DNA from: Bacteriovoracaceae bacterium UBA2428
Lineage (GTDB): Bacteria; Bdellovibrionota; UBA2428
Reading direction: 5' to 3'
DNA length: 21,680 nucleotides
Assembly (NCBI GenBank): GCA_002343545.1
Contig: DDRA01000170.1
Coordinates: forward strand, 61,474-83,153
Made by a program: the position numbers and the translations under genes. The notes beneath the pieces are model-generated. The model made no database searches, was not told where the DNA came from, and was given only the letters and a program-made list of their open reading frames with translations. Below are positions 1 to 6,942 of this stretch, one piece after another (positions within the stretch are counted from its first letter, which is position 1; every line of letters begins with the position of its first letter).

Positions 1-69
1 TCCGAAGGATTCGGCCAGCTTGAAAGCCACGGCAAAAAATTCGACACCCGCACGCCCCCGCTTTGTTAA
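1..69 (+). CDS. C-terminal end of an upstream gene (partial)
   Basis: Frame 1 is open from the window edge to a TAA at 67-69 and encodes about 22 residues ending in PPLC. A strong hairpin with a T-containing tail follows about 40 bp downstream on the same strand, which fits the end of a + strand gene. Too little is present to name a product, and the open frame could be chance. Confidence 0.35.
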   Translation, partial: SEGFGQLESHGKKFDTRTPPLC

Positions 70-108
70 GAAGCCGAGAAATTCCACCGTGAGAGCTCCT
101 CGCGCTTT

Positions 109-147
109 GGCCCGGCTCTGCGTTCGCAGGGTCGGGCCTTGCTGTTT
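109..147 (+). terminator. Probable rho-independent terminator
   Basis: GGCCCG (109-114) pairs with CGGGCC (133-138), and CTGCG (118-122) pairs with CGCAG (125-129). The three positions in between pair with one G-C and two G-U. The tail TTGCTGTTT (139-147) follows on the + strand, so it would end transcription of the gene entering from the left edge. Read on the minus strand there is no T-tract, so it is a poor terminator for the 191-1015 gene. Confidence 0.6.
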
Positions 148-190
148 AAGAACTCCTTAGTGAAGTGTGCCGCGCCCGCTACGACTTCAC

Positions 191-1015
191 CTAACGGGAC
201 CAAGGAAAAAGATCCAGGTTCAGCTGGTACACGGACTCGCTGGGCGCGTTCTTCACGAGCGCCTCGGTCGTTTCGAGGAACTTGAGAAGCTCGACCTGAA
301 TCTTTTCCCGCGTCTTCTCGTCGGCCGTGAAGGTCACCGCGAAGTTGAACTTGGCCGCGGGCGAAAGCAATTGCTGGTGCTGAAGCGAGCGGTAGTGCAA
401 GAGAAGCTGCTGGGGAGCGCAGAGCGGCGAGTCCTTCGCCAAATGCATTCGCGACTTCGTCTTTTCGAGTCCCTTGTTCCCGACCCGAAGCAAGCCGAGT
501 TCCTTGAGTTCACGCACGATCTCGTCGACCCGCGAAAGCTCGATGTTCAGGCTCTCGGCGATGCGCACGAAGTTCGCGGCGAAGCGCGGGACGCCGAGAA
601 AAGTCAGCACGAGCTGCATCTCGGGATGGATCCAGTAGCGCGTCGTGGCTTCCGTCGCCCCCCCGACGACTTCGGCCTTCAGGCGCTTCTCCACGTTCAG
701 ACGTCCGCGTCGCGCCTTATCGATCTGCGCTCGGAGCAAGGCCTTGCGCTCGCTTTGTTCGCTCCGTTCCCAATCGAGGAGCAGCAGGACGTAGGCCGTT
801 TCGTTCTCGGCGAAGCCCAGGATCCTGCTCACCGAGAAAAGCTGATCGGCGGAGAGATGCGCCCGTTCCTTGAGCACGTTCGTCAGGTAGGGCGCCTGGA
901 GCTTGGCCCGCCTGGCGAGCCCGGCGAGGCTCATTCCCGGGCGACGCCGCTTCCAGGCCAGGGACTGGGCGGCCAGGATACGCCGGTAATTCGTAGCGTC
1001 GAAAATGGAATCCAT
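191..1015 (-). CDS. TIGR02147-type regulatory protein
   Basis: This 274-residue protein looks like the TIGR02147 family, best known from Bdellovibrio and Fibrobacter genomes, whose members are thought to be DNA-binding regulators. The N-terminal 75 residues carry the family pattern: a Y-R-x-I-L opening, an HTH-like SLAGLARRAKLQAPYLTNVL, then a hydrophobic FAENETAYVLLLL stretch. Residues from about 130 on (RYWIHPEMQLVL, then a winged-helix-like IAESLNIELSRVDEIVRELKELGLL) match the usual C-terminal half. Length is normal for the family. The ATG at 1015 has no Shine-Dalgarno sequence but sits six bases from a -10-like box, so the mRNA may be leaderless. It is divergent from the secreted protein at 1117 across an AT-rich spacer, so autoregulation or control of that neighbour is possible but unproven. 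Confidence 0.8.
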   Translation of the reverse strand: MDSIFDATNYRRILAAQSLAWKRRRPGMSLAGLARRAKLQAPYLTNVLKERAHLSADQLFSVSRILGFAENETAYVLLLLDWERSEQSERKALLRAQIDKARRGRLNVEKRLKAEVVGGATEATTRYWIHPEMQLVLTFLGVPRFAANFVRIAESLNIELSRVDEIVRELKELGLLRVGNKGLEKTKSRMHLAKDSPLCAPQQLLLHYRSLQHQQLLSPAAKFNFAVTFTADEKTREKIQVELLKFLETTEALVKNAPSESVYQLNLDLFPWSR

Positions 1016-1021
1016 GCTGTA

Positions 1022-1050
1022 TTAATATTGAATTAATTAAATCATTACAA
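1022..1050 (-). promoter_or_regulatory. Promoter of the TIGR02147-type gene
   Basis: On the minus strand TTGTAA (1050-1045), a 17-base spacer and TATTAA (1027-1022) resemble a sigma70 promoter (4 of 6 matches in each box). The -10 box ends six bases before the ATG at 1015, which puts the expected transcription start at or next to the start codon. The AT-rich block 1020-1067 stands out in GC-rich surroundings and probably also holds the promoter of the + strand gene at 1117. Confidence 0.5.
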
Positions 1051-1116
1051 ATTAAATAATTCATAATGGTCGAAGCCCCGACCGCGGACTACGACGGAGT
1101 CCCAGAAGGAGACCCC

Positions 1117-1575
1117 ATGAACAAGCTCAACCCCTCGAACCTCGCCCTCGTGACCGCCCTCGTCGTGGCCCCAGCCGCGCACGCCTCTTACTACCAAACG
1201 AACTGCGCCAACGCGGACGCCTCGACCCGCATGAACAACGGACATTCCGACAACACGCTCTCCGTGACCCGCGAGGCCTGGGGCGACGAAGGCCCTACCC
1301 GCACCGTGATCAAGCTCGACCCGGACGAAGTCAAAGTCGAGATGCTCGACGCCAACGTCCTCTTCTCGGAAGTCCACGACTCCTGCGCCGAAAACCCCGG
1401 CCGCGGATCGGGCTTCTGGTCGCGCCGTGAGGTCAAGACCTACCGTCTGCGCCTGACGAAAGAAGACGGCTCCCGCTTCGACGAGCAGATCCTCGGCGCC
1501 AAGGCCGACGGCTCGATCGAAAGCTTCCTTATCTGCGAGGAAAACTGGAGCGGCATCGTCCCCTCTTGCCGATAG
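1117..1575 (+). CDS. Small secreted protein, four cysteines, unknown function
   Basis: The 152-residue product has a typical Sec signal peptide (positive N-terminus MNKLNPSN, hydrophobic core LALVTALVVAPA, cleavage expected after AHA around residue 20). The mature part has four cysteines (in YQTNC, DSC, ICEEN and the C-terminal PSCR), which could form two disulfides after export. The ATG at 1117 is preferred over a start at 1066 because AGAAGGAG lies just upstream and the signal peptide then begins at residue 1. I do not recognise the family. It is followed after 78 bp by a second secreted protein and could be cotranscribed with it. Confidence 0.75.
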   Translation: MNKLNPSNLALVTALVVAPAAHASYYQTNCANADASTRMNNGHSDNTLSVTREAWGDEGPTRTVIKLDPDEVKVEMLDANVLFSEVHDSCAENPGRGSGFWSRREVKTYRLRLTKEDGSRFDEQILGAKADGSIESFLICEENWSGIVPSCR

Positions 1576-1653
1576 GTCCCTCCCGGGGGGAGCGGTGGCC
1601 CCGCCCCCTCGACTTTCCGTTGACTCGCAAGGACGCGACGAAGAGAAGGGCCC

Positions 1654-2262
1654 ATGGGCAAGTTCCGCTTACGGGGCCGCGGTTTTTTTCTCCGGCTCGC
1701 TCTCGCGGCCCTGCCCGCCACGCTCCCCAGCCAGGCCCGTCCGAATTTTCGCGACGGCGACTGGAACAGCTCGGGAGGCGCGCCGGTCCCGCCCTACGAA
1801 CCCCCGTACGAATACCTCTACGACTGCCAAGCGCAGATCAGCGATCAGATCACGCGGGGCGAAGACAAGCGCAGCTTCGAGCTCTTCGCGATCGCCGACT
1901 TCCAGATTTCGAACGAGCAAACCTACGTCTCGGCCCCTTCGCTTCGCTGGCAGGGCATCAAATACTTCGGCCCCGGCGAAACGACGGTTTACGAAGGCCC
2001 GCTCCCCTTTGCGCCCGCGCAATCCGGCACCGGCTTTGGACTCGAAGTCTGGCCCGACGACTCGACGAAGGTCGACCGAGTCTTTCTTGACCTGAGCTTG
2101 GAGCAGCCGCTCGGCGACTACGCGCTCCGGACCCACGCGCGCGAGATCTTCTCGCGCCACGACGCGGACTTTGAATCGACCCTTTGGGTTAACCTCGAGC
2201 ACCGGACCCAGACCTTAGTCCCGCGCTACCTGCTGCGCGTCCTTTGCACGAAGACCAAGTAG
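1654..2262 (+). CDS. Secreted protein of unknown function
   Basis: This 202-residue protein begins with an Arg-rich n-region (MGKFRLRGRG), a hydrophobic core (FFLRLALAALPATL) and a likely signal-peptidase I site after QA near residue 28. The mature part is rich in aromatic and acidic residues and has two cysteines, one in YLYDCQAQ and one near the C-terminus (RVLCTK). GAAGAGAAGG upstream supports the start at 1654. No family is recognised. The 78 bp gap and same strand link it loosely to the secreted protein upstream, with which it shares a signal-peptide, cysteine-containing layout but no obvious sequence similarity. Confidence 0.75.
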   Translation: MGKFRLRGRGFFLRLALAALPATLPSQARPNFRDGDWNSSGGAPVPPYEPPYEYLYDCQAQISDQITRGEDKRSFELFAIADFQISNEQTYVSAPSLRWQGIKYFGPGETTVYEGPLPFAPAQSGTGFGLEVWPDDSTKVDRVFLDLSLEQPLGDYALRTHAREIFSRHDADFESTLWVNLEHRTQTLVPRYLLRVLCTKTK

Positions 2263-2300
2263 CGACCGCACATGTCATTGATTTTACAAGCTCGATTTAA

Positions 2301-2330
2301 TTGACGCATTGCATAATTTCCCGTTAGAAT
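2301..2330 (+). promoter_or_regulatory. sigma70-type promoter of the 1009-residue secreted protein gene
   Basis: TTGACG at 2301-2306 (5 of 6 to consensus), an 18-base spacer and TAGAAT at 2325-2330 (5 of 6) form the best sigma70-like promoter in the window. It lies in an AT-rich 123 bp spacer. The start would be near 2337, leaving a leader of about 49 bases with GGGGGAA as ribosome binding site before the ATG at 2386. It should drive both 2386-5415 and 5435-6508. Confidence 0.7.
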
Positions 2331-2385
2331 AAGGCTTCGTCGTTTAACTCAATTTTAACCGACGGACCTTTGGGGGAATGGGATT

Positions 2386-5300
2386 ATGAAGCGAATCTTG
2401 GCGGGGACCGTCGGCCTTCAGCACCTGCTTTTGAGCACGGTCGCCTTTGCGAACGACTCCCGCCCGCGCGATCCCCAATTCTCGAGCCTTCGTCAGCGAC
2501 AGGAATACACCAAGCCCAGCCTTCCTTCGTACATCGAAGGCGGCGGCGGCGCCCCCCCGGGCCCCAGCCGCGGAGCGGGCGACGGCGGCGGCTCGCAAGA
2601 CGGCCCCGAGGCCCCCCTTCCTTTGCCGCCACCCCCGCCCCACAAAGGCCTCAAGGAAACCCTCGAGAGCTTGGACAAGAAAGAAGCCGCGCGCGACGAA
2701 GTCCGCAAGATGGAGCGTCGTCCGATCGAAATCGGCCGCGAGATCGAAGACTACAAATACCAAGTCCTCAGCGGCGCCCTTTCCGAAGGCGTGCCCGGAT
2801 CTTTCGTCGTCACGCCGATCCTGGACAAGGTGCACGAAGCCGAGATGAAGGAACGCTACGACGACCCGCTCGCCGAGATCGACCGGCGCTACGCCGACAT
2901 CACCCGGCTGCAAACGCACATGGAGGTCCGCCGACTCGGCGGCTTCGATCCGAAGGACGTGCACGAAACCCGCGAAGCCTACGCCCGGCGCGGGATCCAT
3001 TTTCTCGGCCTCGATCCGCACCTGAACTCCAAGGCCGACAAGCTCACCCAGGACCAGATGAACGCGACGCTCGTCACGGCGACGCAGCAGGCCCTTCTCT
3101 TCACGACCGACAACCTCGAAAAACTCGACGAAGACCGCGTCGCGCTCGAAGCGAAGTTCAAGGACTACACGAAGGCCCAGTACGAGAAGGAACTGGCCGA
3201 CGCCAAGGAGTATCTCCGGGCCAAGGTTTTGTTCCTCAAGTACATCAACCAGGCCGACGCCAGCCTGAAGGAGCAGACCAAGCTCATGAAGGAATACTCG
3301 GGCGCGGTCGCGCGGGCGCGTAATGCCTCGACCATGACGCTCCTCGCGCTCGGCCCCGTCGTAAACGGCGTCAACACGCTCGTCGCGCAAATGCAGGACG
3401 TCCAGATGAAGACGCACTTTACGGCCGCGAACACGGCGTTCCTCGCGATCCGCGAAGTCGAGAAGATGTCGGCGCGCGAGCGCCTGAACCATCACAAGAA
3501 CGGAACGCTCCCGATCGCGTTGAACGAAGAGCAAGTGAAGGAGCTCGAAGTCGAGGCCAAAGCCGAAAGCATCCACGCCGCCAACCGCGAGATGCAACAA
3601 AACATCTCGCGCGGCCTCGAGGCGGCCTCGCAGATGGTGAACTCGCTCGCCGCGGCCGGCATCATCCAGCGCGAAGACGCGCGCATCCTGAACGCGGGCC
3701 TCTCCATGGCACAAGGCGCGCTCGCCCTCGCGATGGCCGCGAGCAATCCGCTCGGCGCCGTGGTCGGGGCGGTCTCGATCCTTGCGACCGTGGTCGGCCT
3801 CTTCTCGAAACCCCAGGTCGATCCTCAGGCCGCGTTCTTCAACGATCTGGCCGAGGCCATCAATCGCATCGAGCAGAACCAACAGAAGATCATGGCGATG
3901 ATCCGCGACCTGCAGCTCATCGTCGTCAAGCAGAACCGCGCGCTCATCGAAAAGATGGACCGCGAGTTCGGGGTGCTCAAGCAAGGCACGCTCGACACGA
4001 ACCGCGTCGGCAACTACCTCTTGCACCGCCACATCCTGGGCGCCTGCGAAGAGCTCGAGTCCTTCTACGCGGACTTCACGGCCCAACGCGGTGGTGCCGG
4101 CGAAGCCGAGAGCTTCCTTGCGCAAGTGCGGATTTTCAGCGCGACTTCACGCAAGGCACGCGACAAGTTCTCGGCCTGCTTCGACGGCATGCGCGAGCTC
4201 TTCTCGGATCGCTACCACCACGAAGCCCATCCACTCTTCCTTTACGACAAACTCGAGGCCGAGGCCGGGGGCCTCGAGGCCCTGCAACGGGCCCGCTCCC
4301 AATTCCAGAAGTCCCGCGAACGGCTCAAGCGCCACGTGGGCGTCAACGACTACCCGCGCGCGCTGCGCGCCCTGCAAAGCCCCTCGGTTCGCTTTCAGAC
4401 CGTCCTCGCCAAGTCGCAGAGCCTCTCCGCGTTCAAACCCGAGGACGAAGCCTTCGTGGCCCGCTTCGATCGACAACTCATCAACCCGAGCCTCGTCGTC
4501 TACGCGATCAACAAGCTCCTGACGCTCAAGAGCTTCGCGCTCTTTCTCGACGTCGACGGCAAGTTCCTGCCGATCGAACGCACGCAGTCCCGCGCGGCGG
4601 CGGCGCCCTTCGTGCCGTCCATGCTGGCGAACGCCCGCGCGCTGCTGCGGGTGAGCCTGGCGCAGCAGAGCCTGCTTTCGGGCGATCTGCTCGTGCCCAC
4701 GGCCTACCGCGACGTCGAGCTCGAGCTGCTCCGATCGCAAGCGCGGATCCGTAACGCCGGGAACCCCGCGCTCGTCGCGAGCGACGCCCTCGAGTCCTCG
4801 CTCCGCTGGCTCTCGGACTCCGCCCTGCTGTCGGACGGTTTCCTGCGCTTCGTGCTCGCGCGGCACTTCGCGAAGGGCGGACGCGGGGCCGTTTCGATCG
4901 CGCTCAACTACGCCACGCTCCAGTCCAAGGGCGACGCGGACGAAGTCAACACGATCCTTCCCCCGTACATGCGCGCGATCTGCTGGTCGGACTACGCGAA
5001 GATCCGCGAAGTTTCCGGCTTCAAGTCCGACCTCCGGATGGCCAAGTCCGAGCTCGAGTCGCTCGACGAAGAGCGGGCCCCGCTCGGCGACGCGGCCAGC
5101 TTACGCGCCCGCATCGCCGACCTTGAACGCAAAATCGCGCTCGCGGGACGGCCGGCCAAGACGACGCCCTTCTGCGGCGAACCCGCCCCGGGCGCCCCCA
5201 AGTGGTTCGCCCGCTTCCTGGGTAGCGACACGCTCTTCACCTTGCCCGACGCCGCCAAGCGTCCGCTCACCACGAATCTCTTCGTGGGGGAACACCTCGT

Positions 5301-5415
5301 CTCGCTCATCAAAACGGAAGCGCGGCTTCGTCTCGAGACCCTCGACTTCGAGTACGCCGGCTACTTCGAAAACGACAAAGCCCTCGCGGAATTCCACGAG
5401 CTGTTAAGGCCCTAA
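2386..5415 (+). CDS. Large secreted helical protein, possible pore-forming-toxin-like layout
   Basis: A 1009-residue protein with a signal peptide (MKRILAGTVGLQHLLLSTVAFA, cleavage near residue 22). Residues about 48-90 are a low-complexity Gly/Pro linker. Residues about 90-430 are charged and mostly helical or coiled-coil. Residues 436-473 form one long hydrophobic Ala/Gly/Val-rich stretch ending VVGLFSKP, and residues about 480-545 are again amphipathic helix (NRIEQNQQKIMAMIRDL). The rest (about 550-1009) is mixed and has scattered cysteines. Long helices around a hydrophobic hairpin-like segment recall alpha-helical pore-forming toxins of the ClyA/Cry6/Hbl type, but no signature sequence is recognised, so this is inference from layout. 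GGGGGAA precedes the ATG. A secreted partner gene follows after 19 bp. Confidence 0.75.
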   Translation: MKRILAGTVGLQHLLLSTVAFANDSRPRDPQFSSLRQRQEYTKPSLPSYIEGGGGAPPGPSRGAGDGGGSQDGPEAPLPLPPPPPHKGLKETLESLDKKEAARDEVRKMERRPIEIGREIEDYKYQVLSGALSEGVPGSFVVTPILDKVHEAEMKERYDDPLAEIDRRYADITRLQTHMEVRRLGGFDPKDVHETREAYARRGIHFLGLDPHLNSKADKLTQDQMNATLVTATQQALLFTTDNLEKLDEDRVALEAKFKDYTKAQYEKELADAKEYLRAKVLFLKYINQADASLKEQTKLMKEYSGAVARARNASTMTLLALGPVVNGVNTLVAQMQDVQMKTHFTAANTAFLAIREVEKMSARERLNHHKNGTLPIALNEEQVKELEVEAKAESIHAANREMQQNISRGLEAASQMVNSLAAAGIIQREDARILNAGLSMAQGALALAMAASNPLGAVVGAVSILATVVGLFSKPQVDPQAAFFNDLAEAINRIEQNQQKIMAMIRDLQLIVVKQNRALIEKMDREFGVLKQGTLDTNRVGNYLLHRHILGACEELESFYADFTAQRGGAGEAESFLAQVRIFSATSRKARDKFSACFDGMRELFSDRYHHEAHPLFLYDKLEAEAGGLEALQRARSQFQKSRERLKRHVGVNDYPRALRALQSPSVRFQTVLAKSQSLSAFKPEDEAFVARFDRQLINPSLVVYAINKLLTLKSFALFLDVDGKFLPIERTQSRAAAAPFVPSMLANARALLRVSLAQQSLLSGDLLVPTAYRDVELELLRSQARIRNAGNPALVASDALESSLRWLSDSALLSDGFLRFVLARHFAKGGRGAVSIALNYATLQSKGDADEVNTILPPYMRAICWSDYAKIREVSGFKSDLRMAKSELESLDEERAPLGDAASLRARIADLERKIALAGRPAKTTPFCGEPAPGAPKWFARFLGSDTLFTLPDAAKRPLTTNLFVGEHLVSLIKTEARLRLETLDFEYAGYFENDKALAEFHELLRP

Positions 5416-5434
5416 GCGGATCGACGGAGAGAAG

Positions 5435-6508
5435 ATGAAAAACACACCGAAGCGGACCCTTTTGTTGTCGACGGTCCTGGCATTCGCGGGCGGAACGGCG
5501 GAGGCCCGCTGCCGCGCCGACGGCATGGAAATCATGATTATCTACAGCGACGACGTCGTGCCGCTGGTTAAGGCCGAACGTCCGCGCATCAAAGCACTGG
5601 CGCGCGAACTCGCGGCCGGCCTCTACCTGAAGGCCGCCCGCGCGGACCTCGAACTGACGCGCGTCGAAAAGGCGTTCACTATGGAGGACATTCGGAAGAT
5701 CCCCAAAGAGCTTTGGCTCGAAAACGTGTACGACACCCAAAGCCCGTTCTTTCGCTCGGAAGCCCTGCTCCACCGGATCATGGCCTACGAAAAAATGGCC
5801 GAGGCCGCCGACCTCGCCCTCAAGACAAATTCGCTGCCCGGCGCGGAAATGCAACTCCTCGTGATCGGCCCGAACACCGAGGCCGTCGACTTGAATACGC
5901 CGCAAAGCCGAGATCCCGGCTACGAGCCCACGCTTCGTTTCGAGAAGATGACCTACCAACGGGTCCTTCACTTCGAGAAAATCCAAGGCGCGCCGTGGAA
6001 GCCGGCCTATACCGCCGCGCTCGAAGCCGCCGAGTTCCGTATCTTCGAGCCTAAGATCGCGCCGCTTTACCGGGACTTCGTGGCGGCCCTGCGGGCCAAC
6101 GCCGATCAACGCCCCAAGCTCCTCACTCAAGTCCGCGAGGCCGCGAACGAGGCCGCCCGCCTGACGCGCGTCGAGCTCGACGCCGAGGAATCCAAAGCCT
6201 CTCCCGTGGGCGAGGAAGACCCCGCCGCGAACGAGCGCCAACTTCAGATCTTGAACTATACTCGGCAGGACCTTCTGGCGGGCGCCCTCGCCTCGCGGAC
6301 CATCCAGCTCGATCACGCCATCGCTTACCGCATCGACCAACTCAAGCGTCAGCTACGACCCAAGTACCAGAAGGTCGCGGATGCTTTCCCGCAATGCGCG
6401 AAAGATATTCTTTACCGCGACATCGAATCCTTGAAGAACGAAATGAGGGACTTCACGTTCGAGCTCTACAAGAAAGCCGAGCAAGAGGCCGCCGCCGAAG
6501 CCTGGTAA
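5435..6508 (+). CDS. Secreted helical protein, operon partner of the 1009-residue protein
   Basis: The 357-residue product has a signal peptide (MKNTPKRTLLLSTVLAFAGGTAEA, cleavage near residue 24). The mature protein begins with a cysteine-containing, beta-like segment (CRADGMEIMIIYSDDVV), then is predominantly helical with many charged residues. A second cysteine in FPQCAKD near residue 325 could pair with the first. It lies 19 bp after the stop of the 1009-residue gene, with GGAGAG before its ATG, so the two are almost certainly one operon and may act together in the periplasm or outside the cell. No family is recognised. No transmembrane segment or lipobox is seen apart from the signal peptide. 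Confidence 0.75.
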   Translation: MKNTPKRTLLLSTVLAFAGGTAEARCRADGMEIMIIYSDDVVPLVKAERPRIKALARELAAGLYLKAARADLELTRVEKAFTMEDIRKIPKELWLENVYDTQSPFFRSEALLHRIMAYEKMAEAADLALKTNSLPGAEMQLLVIGPNTEAVDLNTPQSRDPGYEPTLRFEKMTYQRVLHFEKIQGAPWKPAYTAALEAAEFRIFEPKIAPLYRDFVAALRANADQRPKLLTQVREAANEAARLTRVELDAEESKASPVGEEDPAANERQLQILNYTRQDLLAGALASRTIQLDHAIAYRIDQLKRQLRPKYQKVADAFPQCAKDILYRDIESLKNEMRDFTFELYKKAEQEAAAEAW

Positions 6509-6510
6509 GG

Positions 6511-6534
6511 CCCGGCGACGGCGTACCGCCCGGG
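6511..6534. terminator. Weak hairpin between convergent genes
   Basis: CCCGG (6511-6515) pairs with CCGGG (6530-6534) and inner CGG pairs with CCG, in the 54 bp between the convergent genes ending at 6508 and 6563. There is no T-tract on either side, so it may be a weak bidirectional terminator or only GC-rich chance. Confidence 0.25.
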
Positions 6535-6562
6535 ATCAGACGTTAGGTCGGCGACCTGGAAG

Positions 6563-6925
6563 CTAGGCCGCAAGTTTCTTCGCAACCGCGACCAACTGGT
6601 CGGGCTTGAACGGCTTCACGAGCCACCCTTTCGCGCCGAGGCCCTTGGCCTTCTCGATAAGCTCGGCCGCGCCTTCCGTCGTGAGCATGACGACGGGGGC
6701 CTTGGCCCCCTGCTCCTTCAGCTTCTGCAGGAAGTCGATGCCGTTCATGTTCGGCATGTTCACGTCGGAGATAATGAGCGCGACATCGGCGTTCTTGGCG
6801 AGCGCCGCGAGGCCCTCGACCCCGTCGCCGGCCTCAACGACGGCGAAGCCGTCCTTCGCGAGGGTCATGTTCAACTGCTGACGGATGGTAGCCGAATCGT
6901 CGACGACGAGGATTTTCTTAGACAT
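6563..6925 (-). CDS. CheY-like single-domain response regulator
   Basis: A 120-residue stand-alone receiver domain. The acidic pair D9/D10, phosphoacceptor D54 (in IISDVNMPNMNG), switch residue T82 (VVMLTTEG) and K104 (WLVKPF) are all present, so it should accept a phosphoryl group. There is no output domain, which is the CheY pattern of signalling by protein contact. It is the last gene of a three-gene minus-strand operon, 17 bp after the histidine kinase, with GAAGGAGAAAG before its ATG. The kinase next door has an HPt histidine, so it is the obvious phosphodonor. The output target (flagellar switch or other) is not shown by the sequence. Confidence 0.92.
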   Translation of the reverse strand: MSKKILVVDDSATIRQQLNMTLAKDGFAVVEAGDGVEGLAALAKNADVALIISDVNMPNMNGIDFLQKLKEQGAKAPVVMLTTEGAAELIEKAKGLGAKGWLVKPFKPDQLVAVAKKLAA

Positions 6926-6942
6926 CGCACTTTCTCCTTCGT

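Noticed and set aside
25..35. AAAGCCACGG, resembling part of the cyclic-di-GMP (GEMM) riboswitch core
   Set aside because: The other conserved parts of the riboswitch are not found around it, and the stretch is probably the end of a coding sequence.
2344..4125. Long minus-strand open frame of 593 codons opposite the 1009-residue gene
   Set aside because: It is a shadow of the GC-rich + strand gene, which has a signal peptide, ribosome binding site and promoter. The antisense translation is Arg/Val/Leu/Glu-rich low-quality sequence without domains.
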